This document shows positions 6,634 through 14,705 of a stretch of DNA of 21,686 bases, one piece after another. The DNA is from Gammaproteobacteria bacterium. GTDB taxonomy: Bacteria > Pseudomonadota > Gammaproteobacteria > SZUA-229. The position numbers and the translations under genes are program-made. How positions within the stretch are numbered: position 1 is the stretch's first letter; every line of letters starts with the position of its first letter. The notes under the pieces are model-generated. The model was given only the letters and a program-made list of their open reading frames with translations. It searched no databases and was not told the origin of the DNA. The stretch spans positions 1 to 21,686 of the forward strand of contig JARFQK010000021.1 of NCBI GenBank assembly GCA_029287815.1. The letters run 5' to 3'.

Positions 6634-7519
6634 GATACGCCTTCTCCAGCTCCATGATATTACGCTTCATGACCGAGATAAAATCACCCGCTTCAGGGGT
6701 ATTGGCACAAGGATCAAAGATCAGGCTGCCGATGCCCGCGGCTTCGAGCCGCTTGACAGACTGCGGCTCGGGCGTCCCCTCCCACAGCATCCATTTCGCC
6801 TGGTGCGTACGCAGCAAATGCTGCAGAGCCTGCCATTGTGCCTGATCGGGTATCGAGTCAGGTTCCCACAAAACGCTCTTCAAATTGATCTTGTAGCGTC
6901 TGGCAAGATACTGATATACCGGATGGGAGGCCAGCAGCGCCATGTCAGGTTTGCGCGATACAACGTTCTTGACGTGTTCATCAAGGCTGACGAGCTCCTG
7001 CTCGAGCAAGCGGAAATTATGGGTGAACGCCTGCGCGTGTTGCGGCCGCTTCTTGACCAGCGCCTGCTTGACCGCCCGGGCCTGTTCGACGGCCTGGCTG
7101 AAATCCAGCCATGTGGTAAATGCCGTGCCGGCATGCGAATGTTCACCACCCGGGCCATGCTGGTGAGTGACCGCCGCTTCGACACGGATCGTATCGTGCT
7201 GGAAAGCCACAGAGGTATTCGCCAGCTTACGTTGAGGCAAGCTGGCACGATCGAGCCACTTTGCGTAACCGGCACCATTGAGCAGAATCAGGTCGGCCTG
7301 CTGGAAGCCGGCGATGTCTGCGGAATCGGGCTGCCAGAATGCCGGATCGATATCGGGCGGCGCCGGATAGACCGTATGGACATGTTCTGCGCCGATGCGC
7401 TGTGCAAAATAGGCCAAGGGGTAATTCACTGTATACACCGTCAACTCGTCATTGGCATGGGCGGTGAGGCTGACGAGCAGCAATATAACGATTTTCAGAA
7501 CAGTCGTTTCGCGATTCAT
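6626..7519 (-). CDS. ZnuA/TroA-like periplasmic metal-binding protein
   Basis: This is a 297-aa exported protein of the cluster A-I metal-binding superfamily (ZnuA/TroA, PF01297). A Sec signal peptide occupies about residues 8-22. A short His-rich loop at 119-129 (HQHGPGGEHSH) sits where ZnuA proteins have their flexible histidine loop. The motif LLASHPVYQYLARRY retains a family His ligand, and AGIGSLIFDP near the C-terminus fits the last ligand region. Where ZnuA usually has Pro-His near residue 60, this protein has PPDIDPAFWQPD with no His, so the binding site may be altered. The partner genes are an ATPase and an FtsX-type permease rather than ZnuB/ZnuC, separated from the permease by 22 bp. 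Zinc is the best guess for the ligand; manganese or another metal is possible. Confidence 0.82.
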   Translation of the reverse strand: MNRETTVLKIVILLLVSLTAHANDELTVYTVNYPLAYFAQRIGAEHVHTVYPAPPDIDPAFWQPDSADIAGFQQADLILLNGAGYAKWLDRASLPQRKLANTSVAFQHDTIRVEAAVTHQHGPGGEHSHAGTAFTTWLDFSQAVEQARAVKQALVKKRPQHAQAFTHNFRLLEQELVSLDEHVKNVVSRKPDMALLASHPVYQYLARRYKINLKSVLWEPDSIPDQAQWQALQHLLRTHQAKWMLWEGTPEPQSVKRLEAAGIGSLIFDPCANTPEAGDFISVMKRNIMELEKAYRD

Positions 7520-7541
7520 CTGTATAGGCTACGTTGAAAAG

Positions 7542-8720
7542 CTATCTCAATACCAGCTGTCTTACCAGCGTGTCTGCGTTGGCATCCACCAGATACAACA
7601 GCCCTGCACTAATGATACTGCTGGCGATTACAATAAGGGTGATTTCGGCTACGATCAGATTGACAGTCGTCATACGGCTGCATCCCAACCTGAAGATTGT
7701 ACTCAACTCACGCTGACGCAGGCGAACCGACAGCGCAAACACTAATATGATCGCCATTACGGTCGCAAGACCGACGATCGCAATCACCGAATCAATCACG
7801 CTCTTGATGCGGAAAATATTCTCCAGCAAGCCTGCGATGACATCCTTCGGACGTACGATGTGATACCGCGGATTCTCTAAATAACGACCTCGCAGCAATG
7901 TCGCCGACTTCACATCATCGGGCACCGCCAGGACCGCTGTAATCGGATAGGCGGAGAGATCACCGTGAAAATGAAAGCTGTCGATATTGTCTTCTGTGAC
8001 TTCGGTATACTGAAACAACTTCGCATTGGCGGTGACGCTGTCTTCCGTCCGCGTCATGATCACGCTGGCGTCATCCGTGCTGGTCAAATCTTTATGACCA
8101 TGACCCAGCCCCTCGATGACCCATGCCGTCTTTAGGTCAACGAACACGGCCAGATCGTCTGACGTGTGATTGCGCTGAAGAACACCGGTAATCGCCATTT
8201 TAAGCGGATAAACACCGGCAAGATCAAACAGCGTCTCCGGAGACGACACGATGGCGTCGCCGGGATGCAGGCCATAGTCTTCAGCCACATCGGCACCAAT
8301 GACCGCTTCTCCAAGCACCGCAAACATGCGTCCCTGCGCTATCTGAAGGCCACGGAAATCAAAGTAATCGAGGGTCGTACCGACGATCACGCTATTACGT
8401 GCATGAAAGCGTACGTATAACGGAATCGCATACGCCAAATCGCTTTGCATGATGTCTTCAGCCGCCTGCATGGTGAACACATCCGGTACCTGTTCATCGA
8501 AATAGAGACTGTTCATGACCAGGTCCAGCGCCGATCCGCGCGCCCCGAGCAACAAGGGCGTTGAAGTCGCACGTGATTGCAGCAGCTGCTGACTCTCGTC
8601 CAGCAACAGCTGCAGCGCCATCGGCAAAAACGCAATCAGCGTAATACAGGCCACCAGTGTCGCACTGCGTACCTTGTTGAACGCCAGATAACGCCAGGCA
8701 ATATAGAAGCTGCTGATCAT
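7542..8720 (-). CDS. FtsX/MacB-type ABC transporter permease
   Basis: This is a 392-aa inner-membrane component of a type VII (LolCDE/MacB/FtsX-like) ABC system. The layout is one N-terminal helix (about 19-40), a large periplasmic domain (about 45-315), then two C-terminal helices (about 323-347 and 365-388) joined by the cytoplasmic coupling stretch RQRELSTIFRLGCSR. Most family members have a fourth helix; here the protein ends about 15 residues after the third, so it is either a short variant or slightly truncated. The ATG at 8720 overlaps the ATPase stop by 4 bp, so the two are a pair. This class normally extracts or moves substrates within the periplasm by a mechanical stroke instead of importing metals, which makes its link to a ZnuA-like protein unusual. 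Confidence 0.85.
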   Translation of the reverse strand: MISSFYIAWRYLAFNKVRSATLVACITLIAFLPMALQLLLDESQQLLQSRATSTPLLLGARGSALDLVMNSLYFDEQVPDVFTMQAAEDIMQSDLAYAIPLYVRFHARNSVIVGTTLDYFDFRGLQIAQGRMFAVLGEAVIGADVAEDYGLHPGDAIVSSPETLFDLAGVYPLKMAITGVLQRNHTSDDLAVFVDLKTAWVIEGLGHGHKDLTSTDDASVIMTRTEDSVTANAKLFQYTEVTEDNIDSFHFHGDLSAYPITAVLAVPDDVKSATLLRGRYLENPRYHIVRPKDVIAGLLENIFRIKSVIDSVIAIVGLATVMAIILVFALSVRLRQRELSTIFRLGCSRMTTVNLIVAEITLIVIASSIISAGLLYLVDANADTLVRQLVLR

Positions 8721-9382
8721 GCCGCGTCGTTACGGTAATCGAGAAAGTCGACGACGCGATCGAAGCGCGGCAGCAGTTCGTGATCGTGCGTGACGGCAAG
8801 CAATGTAGCTTCACTCGATGCAACGTTATCGAACAGCAAGTCCAATATCCTGCCCTTGTTGCGTGGGTCCAGGTTACCGGTCGCCTCATCAGCAAGGATC
8901 AGACGGGGTCGCGGCAGCAATGCGCGGCAGATGGCGGCGCGCTGTTTCTCACCTTGTGATAACTCGCTGCTGTAGCGTTTCAGCTTGTTACCAATACCAA
9001 GCCCCTCAGCCAACTCGACAGCCCTGTGCTGTACCCTACGGGTCAATTTGAGTGCGCGCGTAATGCGATAAGGATGCAGGATGTTGTCGATTACATTGAG
9101 GTAATCGAGCAACTCGAAGTCCTGAAACACGAAGCCGATTTCGGTGATGCGAAAATTCCGACGTCTGGCATCCCTGTAGTCGCTGATACGCTGATTGGCC
9201 ACCGTTATTGAACCCTGCCGCGGGCGGCTGATCCCTGCTATCAGGTTGAGCAGAGTGGTCTTGCCCGAACCACTCGGACCAATGACCGCGACTTTCTCGC
9301 CGTGCTCCACGGTCATGCGCGGAATCGACAAACGGAACTCCCCCTGTGGGTAGTTAAACTCGAGCGATTCGATCTGGATCAT
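8717..9382 (-). CDS. ABC transporter ATP-binding protein (LolD/MacB-like)
   Basis: This is a 221-aa ATPase that powers the adjacent FtsX-type permease. The motifs are all present: Walker A GPSGSGKT (residues 35-42), a Q-loop at VFQDFELL, signature LSQGEKQR, Walker B RLILADEAT followed by the D-loop GNLDP, and the H-loop VTHDHEL. I chose the ATG at 9382 because the domain begins directly there (MIQIESLEFNYPQGEF); an in-frame extension to 9490 covers the intergenic palindrome and has no family resemblance. It overlaps the permease start (ATGA). Confidence 0.92.
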   Translation of the reverse strand: MIQIESLEFNYPQGEFRLSIPRMTVEHGEKVAVIGPSGSGKTTLLNLIAGISRPRQGSITVANQRISDYRDARRRNFRITEIGFVFQDFELLDYLNVIDNILHPYRITRALKLTRRVQHRAVELAEGLGIGNKLKRYSSELSQGEKQRAAICRALLPRPRLILADEATGNLDPRNKGRILDLLFDNVASSEATLLAVTHDHELLPRFDRVVDFLDYRNDAA

Positions 9383-9438
9383 GGCGTATATCGGTTGGAT
9401 GTGATGCTGACAAATATAACCGTGTCTATTATCACCGG

Positions 9439-9475
9439 CGTAGGGTGTGCCGTGCGCACGGCGCACCCTTCTACG
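9439..9475. repeat. Intergenic palindromic repeat (GGGTGTGCCGTGC type)
   Basis: GGGTGTGCCGTGC (9443-9455) is followed at once by its near-exact inverse complement (9456-9468; one T.G wobble), bracketed by CGTAG and CTACG. It lies between the 611-aa membrane protein gene and the ATPase start. Similar GTAGGGTGCGC palindromes are widespread dispersed repeats in proteobacteria. There is no U-tract after it, so it is not a standard intrinsic terminator, though it could attenuate or stabilise the transcript. Confidence 0.6.
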
Positions 9476-9535
9476 TGATGTAAACGCCAACGTTTCGTTA
9501 TGTCTGGTAATGTCATCATTGACGCCACACTACGG

Positions 9536-11371
9536 TCAGGAACTGGCTTCAACACTATCAGGCTTTGCAAACGGATCCAGGCGCTTCTCTTCGAGCAATT
9601 CGAGGCCGGTGATCTTCCAGTGGCCGTCGATCACCTGTACCGAGACCAGCGCAACGTAAAAGTTCTTGCGGGTATGGACATGGCCCCAGTGTCCGACCGA
9701 TCCCAGGGCCGTCCATTTTGCCTTGATCCCAAAGCTCTTGCCTTTGGCTGCCAGTGGTTCGGCATCAGCCTCAACGATCTCGATTGCTTTGACTCGGGCC
9801 TGGGCACCGCCGGCTTTCTTTACCGCGAAAGACTTGCGGTTTTGCAGGTAAAGGTTCTCCAGCAGATCACCTTGCACGCTCAGCGCGAGTTTGTCGTACA
9901 CATCCGACTCGTCGCGAAAATCGAAGGATCGGTACACGTTTCTCAACAAGCTCTGTAGCAACAGTTTTGATTCATCATTGGACAATCGGGTGATCAGCGC
10001 CGTTGGCCGGTCGATCGTGTAATGCGCATAGGGGTAGGCGACGACCACGGTCAACAGCCCGGCAACCACCAGTAACAGCGGTATCTTGTAAACCTGTTGA
10101 CGTCGGTGCCGTTGCACCAGCCATCCGAGCGCAATCACGATCACGACCAGGCCTGCCACACTGCCCACCGGCATCGATAGCTTGTTGACTGTCTCATTGA
10201 CCGAGACCTGCGCCACGGTCGGCGGTGTATAATTCTTCAGGAAGTTGGTCCAGGTATGGACGTTGTCGTCGGGCGTAAGGTAGGTCGGCAAAGGTCCGGC
10301 CGGATCAGTGGCCGTTGCAGGCACTTTCTGCACCTGGTCGGTAAACAGTTCCCAGTCCACGCTTACCTGTTGCGGCATACCCTCTGTCAGATAGGCAATG
10401 ATCACGCCGACAATCGCGGTGGATATTTCGAGCCGCTGCGGTTGTTCGAGTATCTGAATACCTGTTATCCCGACAGTGACATAGGTGCTGCGATCGAGTA
10501 TCGGCTTGAGCGGCTCACCGTCGACCTTAACCGGGTTCTTTGCCAACAGAAACGCGCCGATCCTTTGCTTTAAAGGGCCGAGTTCATCGACCTCGATGTA
10601 TTCATCACCTCGCAATCCCAGGTCCATCCATTGTTCAAGGTCCTTAACGCGGATCAATACCTCATGTCGCACCTCGTATGGTTCAACGTAAAGAAACGAC
10701 ATCAATGCCGATTTGTGATGACGCTTCAGGTTGGGATTGTCAAATTTCGAATACCAGGGATCGGACCAGTCCAGGTTGAGTTTGGCTGGTGCACCCAGGT
10801 AGCGAAAGTCGATCACCGGGACTGCCTTATGATAAGCGATAAAGCCCAGCGTGACCTCTGCCCTGCCCTGGTCGTCCAGCGGTGGCACCATGGTAATGGA
10901 CGCGGGTTTGCCTTCGAACGGATAGACGATCTCGGCATAGAGCACGCGTTTATCCGCCGGCGGTTCCGTTACGCGCTGGCGCGTATAGGGATTGATCATA
11001 CCAGCGAACGGTGAGCGCCGATCGACACGCTTTCTCGGTTCCACCAGCTTTAGTTGCGCGGGTAATGACCTGCCATCATCGGTAATGAACTTCAGCGTAT
11101 TCTTCGCGAAATGCTCAATTCGCTGTTCCAGCGGCGGGCGTTCGATGTCCCTGTCCTCGATCCAGTCATCCGGTATCAGCTGTTCGAAGGTCTGCAAATC
11201 GCCGACATACACTTCCAACTTGACCTTGACATGGTTGTCCATGACGTAAACCTCGGCAATATTGGGCGAGGTTTCCGCACCCGTCAAATTGATCCAGTCG
11301 GGGTACGCAGGGAGGGATACCGCAATAATGAGTATGAACAGCGTAAACTGGCAATGATTGACAGGATTCAT
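9536..11371 (-). CDS. Conserved-looking 611-aa membrane protein of unknown function
   Basis: I do not recognise a named family. An N-terminal signal or anchor helix (about 8-24) is followed by a large, probably periplasmic beta-rich region (about 28-395) with no cysteines after the leader. Two adjacent transmembrane helices follow (about 401-421 and 428-448), the short linker between them being basic (QRHRRQQ) and so probably cytoplasmic. A C-terminal domain (about 455-611) then lies outside; it contains RNVYRSFDFRDESDVYDKL and a WTALGSVGHWGHVHTRKN stretch with the His-bearing HWGHVH at 561-566. The gene precedes the ABC pair on the same strand with a 153-bp gap. By position it may be a partner of the ABC/metal-binding system; this is inference from neighbourhood only. 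Confidence 0.7.
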   Translation of the reverse strand: MNPVNHCQFTLFILIIAVSLPAYPDWINLTGAETSPNIAEVYVMDNHVKVKLEVYVGDLQTFEQLIPDDWIEDRDIERPPLEQRIEHFAKNTLKFITDDGRSLPAQLKLVEPRKRVDRRSPFAGMINPYTRQRVTEPPADKRVLYAEIVYPFEGKPASITMVPPLDDQGRAEVTLGFIAYHKAVPVIDFRYLGAPAKLNLDWSDPWYSKFDNPNLKRHHKSALMSFLYVEPYEVRHEVLIRVKDLEQWMDLGLRGDEYIEVDELGPLKQRIGAFLLAKNPVKVDGEPLKPILDRSTYVTVGITGIQILEQPQRLEISTAIVGVIIAYLTEGMPQQVSVDWELFTDQVQKVPATATDPAGPLPTYLTPDDNVHTWTNFLKNYTPPTVAQVSVNETVNKLSMPVGSVAGLVVIVIALGWLVQRHRRQQVYKIPLLLVVAGLLTVVVAYPYAHYTIDRPTALITRLSNDESKLLLQSLLRNVYRSFDFRDESDVYDKLALSVQGDLLENLYLQNRKSFAVKKAGGAQARVKAIEIVEADAEPLAAKGKSFGIKAKWTALGSVGHWGHVHTRKNFYVALVSVQVIDGHWKITGLELLEEKRLDPFAKPDSVEASS

Positions 11372-11465
11372 TTACAGAAATGACTACAACTCAGACCGAG
11401 ATGAGATTATAACCGACGTAGGACATGCTTTCGTCGCTGACAGCCTATGCATTGGTAGAGCCATA
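11372..11465. other. Intergenic region upstream of the 611-aa membrane protein gene
   Basis: This should carry the promoter or leader for the metal-linked cluster. On the minus strand it contains GTTATAATC (about 11410-11418), which resembles one half of a gammaproteobacterial Zur box, but I cannot find the second half, so no Zur site is claimed. Confidence 0.3.
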
Positions 11466-11960
11466 TTATGGCGCGGAATCGGATTGCTGGTAGGTAAACG
11501 TGAAATAGTCGCCCAGCGTGGCTTCCATATCGGATACTGTGAAAGGAGTATCCATCCTGTAGCCCTGCTGCTGGCAGGTCAGCTTGATGACATCCGTCCC
11601 CTTGTCAGAATCTAAAAATACGTCAGTGTAATAACGTAACAGTCCGGCCGCTTGCGAGATCCACTCCTGTCCGCTTTCGCTGCGACGTATTTTAAAGACT
11701 TCCGGTTGGACCGTGGTCGGGCCGAATTCTCTAACATCGAACCGGCAGTTGAGATCGTAATCTTTTCGTTCCCGATCAGTTACGACTTTTCCGAACTGCA
11801 GCGTGGCGTGTGTCTTGTCAGCCGGAATATCGAGTGCCTTGTTCAGAGTTAATGCCGAACCCTTCGGGATTTTGAATGAAAGCTGTGATGGATCAGTTGA
11901 TTGCATCGTCGCGCATGCGCTGATCAACACAACCGCGAGGGTAAGCAATGTTAATTTCAT
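11466..11960 (-). CDS. Predicted lipoprotein of unknown function
   Basis: This is a 164-aa product with a classical lipoprotein signal: MKLTLLTLAVVLISAC, lipobox ISAC, acylated Cys at position 16. Position +2 is Ala, so an outer-membrane destination is expected under the Lol rule. The mature part is small, mixed alpha/beta and has two further cysteines (in YDLNCRF and IKLTCQQQ), which could form a disulfide. No family was recognised. It is the gene before the 611-aa membrane protein on the same strand (94-bp gap) and could be cotranscribed with the ABC cluster. Confidence 0.75.
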   Translation of the reverse strand: MKLTLLTLAVVLISACATMQSTDPSQLSFKIPKGSALTLNKALDIPADKTHATLQFGKVVTDRERKDYDLNCRFDVREFGPTTVQPEVFKIRRSESGQEWISQAAGLLRYYTDVFLDSDKGTDVIKLTCQQQGYRMDTPFTVSDMEATLGDYFTFTYQQSDSAP

Positions 11961-12082
11961 TCCTGTTCACCTTTGTTGGACCTGTCGTTCTTCGGAAAGG
12001 CCCGGATTTGCCCGCATTATTTCACCCGGATAACGGTAGCAGGCGCTAGCCCGCCTGGTGATAACGGAGTACACTGCCGTCG

Positions 12083-12748
12083 TTACCAAGCCGCTCTAAG
12101 TCCAACATAAGGGCCCGTTAACTCGAAATTCGTGGCACTGCGCGCACTTGAATTGTCATCGTCGAACTCGTAGTCGAAGTCGACATAACGGTAGCCCGCC
12201 AGAATATCAAAACCCAGTTTCTCGCGTTGCCAGAACCGGTATGTCCCAGCGATGTTCATCGACTTATAGGCTACGCTGGTGCTGCTCTGGGAAACACTCA
12301 GTCCCTGCAGGCCGAGGTTCAGTGCCAATTTCCCCCAGCGCTTCCGGAACGTTCCGGAAAGATAGCCGAACGGAACATCACCACTGATATCCACGTTGTT
12401 TCCCGTCTGTGGTGTCATCGTGATATCCAGTTCGACCTGCCCGATACCAACGCCGACTCCAAGATCCATATCACTTCGCTTCAAGAGCAGGTATTCGATA
12501 TTGGCAAGCGTCATTGCAACTTTTAGATCGCTGCTTATCGGGGTCGTGTTGTCAATCACCGGGCCGGAGCCAAAATCCAATGACTGCAGCAGCACGCCAT
12601 CGCCCTGGAATCGTGACGGCAGGTACACAAACCTGACGTCCAACCGCTTCCAGCGCACACCAATGGCCGCATCCGGCTCGCTTGATGAGCCCAGCCCCAA
12701 CGAATCGGCCGTCGCCGCGCCGCCGAGTGGAGGCGAAAAACTGAACAT
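12083..12748 (-). CDS. Outer-membrane beta-barrel protein with a disrupted 5' end
   Basis: The 221 codons from ATG 12748 encode alternating amphipathic strands with aromatic girdles and a C-terminus ending in an aromatic residue (GPYVGLRAAW), as in 8-stranded outer-membrane barrels. There is no signal peptide from this start. The frame stays open further upstream and reads a first strand (DWSFSASVGWAWRDIDG) preceded by a good signal-peptide core (LLALYIISAPLAVAE), then meets a TAG with no start codon between. Just there lies a 16-bp tandem duplication (12861-12892). Removing one copy restores a frame back to TTG 12917, which has AGGTGG nine bases upstream. The gene is therefore probably inactivated, or exported only if the duplication is absent. 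The substrate is unknown. Confidence 0.7.
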   Translation of the reverse strand: MFSFSPPLGGAATADSLGLGSSSEPDAAIGVRWKRLDVRFVYLPSRFQGDGVLLQSLDFGSGPVIDNTTPISSDLKVAMTLANIEYLLLKRSDMDLGVGVGIGQVELDITMTPQTGNNVDISGDVPFGYLSGTFRKRWGKLALNLGLQGLSVSQSSTSVAYKSMNIAGTYRFWQREKLGFDILAGYRYVDFDYEFDDDNSSARSATNFELTGPYVGLRAAW

Positions 12749-12860
12749 CGTACCGTCGATGTCGCGCCAGGCCCAGCCGACACTCGCACTGAAACTCCAG
12801 TCTGAAGTCTCAACTTCAGCGACCGCCAGCGGAGCACTGATGATATAGAGCGCCAGAAGC

Positions 12861-12897
12861 TGTAAAGCTACTGAATTGTAAAGCTACTGAATTGTAA
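12861..12897. repeat. 16-bp tandem duplication inside a signal-peptide coding region
   Basis: The unit TGTAAAGCTACTGAAT is present twice head to tail (12861-12876 and 12877-12892), followed by five bases of a third copy. Sixteen is not a multiple of three, so each copy gained or lost shifts the frame of the minus-strand barrel gene. This is the form expected for slipped-strand mispairing. Confidence 0.85.
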
Positions 12898-12917
12898 GGA
12901 CGACCTGTCGCTGTCAA

Positions 12918-13088
12918 TGCGATTGTCCACCTATCTTGCAGCCACAAAGCGGATTTCGCGCGCTGCTTGCGTATGCCTCTTACTCAGAGGCCCCAATACC
13001 GCTGAAAATCTAAGGCTAAATAAAAGGGTAGCGTCCTCTTTATCCGCTTCAAAATATGTGAAAGTATACTTTTTCGCAGTGTACACCA
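12918..13088. other. Spacer between two outer-membrane protein genes
   Basis: I see no gene here. The region should hold the promoter of the 12083 barrel gene. TATACT on the minus strand near 13070 could be a -10 element, but no convincing -35 accompanies it. No terminator with a T-run was found after the gene ending at 13089. Confidence 0.3.
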
Positions 13089-14012
13089 TTAATTCTTTGG
13101 GAATAGCAGTTTAATGGTGAACTGGATATTCCAGTCCGCGCCAAACTCCGGTTTTTCAATATTTTTGTAGACTGCGAATTTATAGTCGACTGGTAATTTA
13201 CTGTGTTTGACCAGACGACCGAAGCCGCCGCCCAGTGGAACCGTCCATTCATTACCGCTAGACGCCTCCCAGTTAGCGGTAATCGTTGGCGTCGAAGTCA
13301 AATACCACCCGTCTTTCAGGTTGTAATTCAGAAAATACTGAAAAAGAAGACTGTTGACATCAGCCGCGCCGCTGTCGCCGGCAAAGGACCAGACGTTCTG
13401 CGCAAGAATGCCGTATAACCAGTTACCCGGCATACTCAACGCGACGAGAACAGGACCGGCTGACCACTTGTCACTGGCATAGCGGTCTTCTGTGGCGGTA
13501 GGCAGCACCAGCGCTGGGCCGATGCCCCATACCCAGTTACCGGAATCGACCGGGCTGAAAAACGCCTGGTAGGTTAAATCCCCCAGACCGAACGCGCTAC
13601 CCTGGGACAGTTCAATAACACCCGCATAACCGGCATCGATGTTGATGCCGCCAGCCGGTACCGGTACGTCCTGCCCTTCCGAGTAGAGTACCGGCAGAAT
13701 GAACCGGTTGATCAGATTCCATTGTCCAATACGCACCGGATAGGCTGGTTTCATATTGAGTGCATTCACTAATGACTCGGAGGGGCCGATCCCGGTATAA
13801 AGATTGTTCTCAAACGGCAGGCTGATGACAGTGCCGAGCGGATTTTGCGATTGCTTTGCGAGGTCTTCAGCAAAGGACAATAGCATAAACGCGATCAACA
13901 GCATAGCCGTCAGTATTAACTGGGAAATAGCTTTTAGAGCGACCAGCAATTGATCGCTGGACCTTTCTCTGATAGCGGGCAGCATCACTGCACAATCACC
14001 AGGGGCAGCCAT
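13089..14012 (-). CDS. Outer-membrane channel-like protein (MetA-pathway/'neuromedin U' annotated type)
   Basis: This 307-aa protein has a hydrophobic export signal (about residues 27-48, ending SFAEDLAKQ) and a beta-barrel pattern after it. Sections such as LGTVISLPFENNLYTGIGP, RIGQWNLINRFILPVLY and WVWGIGPALVLPTATED are typical of the outer-membrane family related to PF13557 (MetA-pathway of phenol degradation), often labelled 'neuromedin U' in databases. Such proteins are thought to act as uptake channels for hydrophobic or unusual substrates, but few are tested. The N-terminal 20 residues are hydrophilic, so the real start may be the GTG/ATG near 13988-13985; neither start has a clear ribosome-binding site. 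It lies 16 bp after the glycine-zipper gene and is probably cotranscribed with it. Confidence 0.75.
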   Translation of the reverse strand: MAAPGDCAVMLPAIRERSSDQLLVALKAISQLILTAMLLIAFMLLSFAEDLAKQSQNPLGTVISLPFENNLYTGIGPSESLVNALNMKPAYPVRIGQWNLINRFILPVLYSEGQDVPVPAGGINIDAGYAGVIELSQGSAFGLGDLTYQAFFSPVDSGNWVWGIGPALVLPTATEDRYASDKWSAGPVLVALSMPGNWLYGILAQNVWSFAGDSGAADVNSLLFQYFLNYNLKDGWYLTSTPTITANWEASSGNEWTVPLGGGFGRLVKHSKLPVDYKFAVYKNIEKPEFGADWNIQFTIKLLFPKN

Positions 14013-14028
14013 TTGCGAAATTGCGCTG

Positions 14029-14673
14029 TCACTCGTCGCAGAGCGTTTTGATCTTCATTGTAGCCAGGTCAGCCTCTTCCTTGGTCTCCGCTTCGACGAG
14101 TTCCTGCTTCGCAGCAATGCACCCCTTGTTTGCCTGGCCGGTCTCACCGGCTGCAGGTGCTGCCGCGGGTACCGCGTCCGCTGCACTGGCCTGAGTACAG
14201 TGGTCGGCAGATACGCGACGGAGGTTGGCCGTCTCGCCAGCCTGCTCAACTGCAACACAATCATCCACGCGGATTTCGGTCTGATCGGTAACGACCTGTA
14301 GCACACTGGAGCCGGTTTTGACATCGTACAAAATACCGGTATCACCGCTGCTGCTGGCCGCACCGATCGCCGCGCCCGCAGCCGTGCCGACGATCACGTT
14401 ACGTGTCCGGTTTTGCCTCGACGGTCCACGCCGGGTTGACAGCAGGCCGATACCACCGCCGATCAATGCGCCTTTGGGCACCGCATTGGACGACAGATCC
14501 ACTTGTTTGGCTGCCGTCACCACACCGTATTGTATCTTCTTGCTTTGACCGACATTTTGCGCAAGCACGCTCTGACTGATTGGGATTGTCACCAATATGA
14601 TAAAAAGAATATGTAGTTGCCTGGAGCAACATTGCATAATTCCGCTCCACGTAATCAATTCCATCTCTTTCAT
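14029..14673 (-). CDS. Exported glycine-zipper protein, function unknown
   Basis: This 214-aa protein has a signal peptide (core LFIILVTIPISQSVLAQN, about residues 22-39) followed by a region resembling Gly-zipper 2TM/SlyB-type envelope proteins: GALIGGGIGLLSTRRG and NVIVGTAAGAAIGAASSSGDTG (about 68-110). It lacks a lipobox Cys at the cleavage site. The C-terminal half is Ala-rich with four cysteines (DDCVAVE, DHCTQ, NKGCIAAK, LCDE), possibly two disulfides. The ATG at 14673 has GAAG nearby; the ATG at 14664 is also possible. It follows the MBL remnant by 32 bp, so it may belong to the same transcript as the MBL/sulfatase genes. Confidence 0.65.
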   Translation of the reverse strand: MKEMELITWSGIMQCCSRQLHILFIILVTIPISQSVLAQNVGQSKKIQYGVVTAAKQVDLSSNAVPKGALIGGGIGLLSTRRGPSRQNRTRNVIVGTAAGAAIGAASSSGDTGILYDVKTGSSVLQVVTDQTEIRVDDCVAVEQAGETANLRRVSADHCTQASAADAVPAAAPAAGETGQANKGCIAAKQELVEAETKEEADLATMKIKTLCDE

Positions 14674-14705
14674 CTGTCTTCAGTTTTTATGCTTATGAAA
14701 TCAAT

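Noticed and set aside
9383..9490. N-terminal extension of the ABC ATPase
   Set aside because: The extra 36 residues are encoded by the intergenic palindrome region and do not resemble ABC proteins; the domain starts at 9382.
11402..11420. Possible Zur box upstream of the 611-aa membrane protein gene
   Set aside because: Only one half-site (GTTATAA) is present; the inverted second half is missing.
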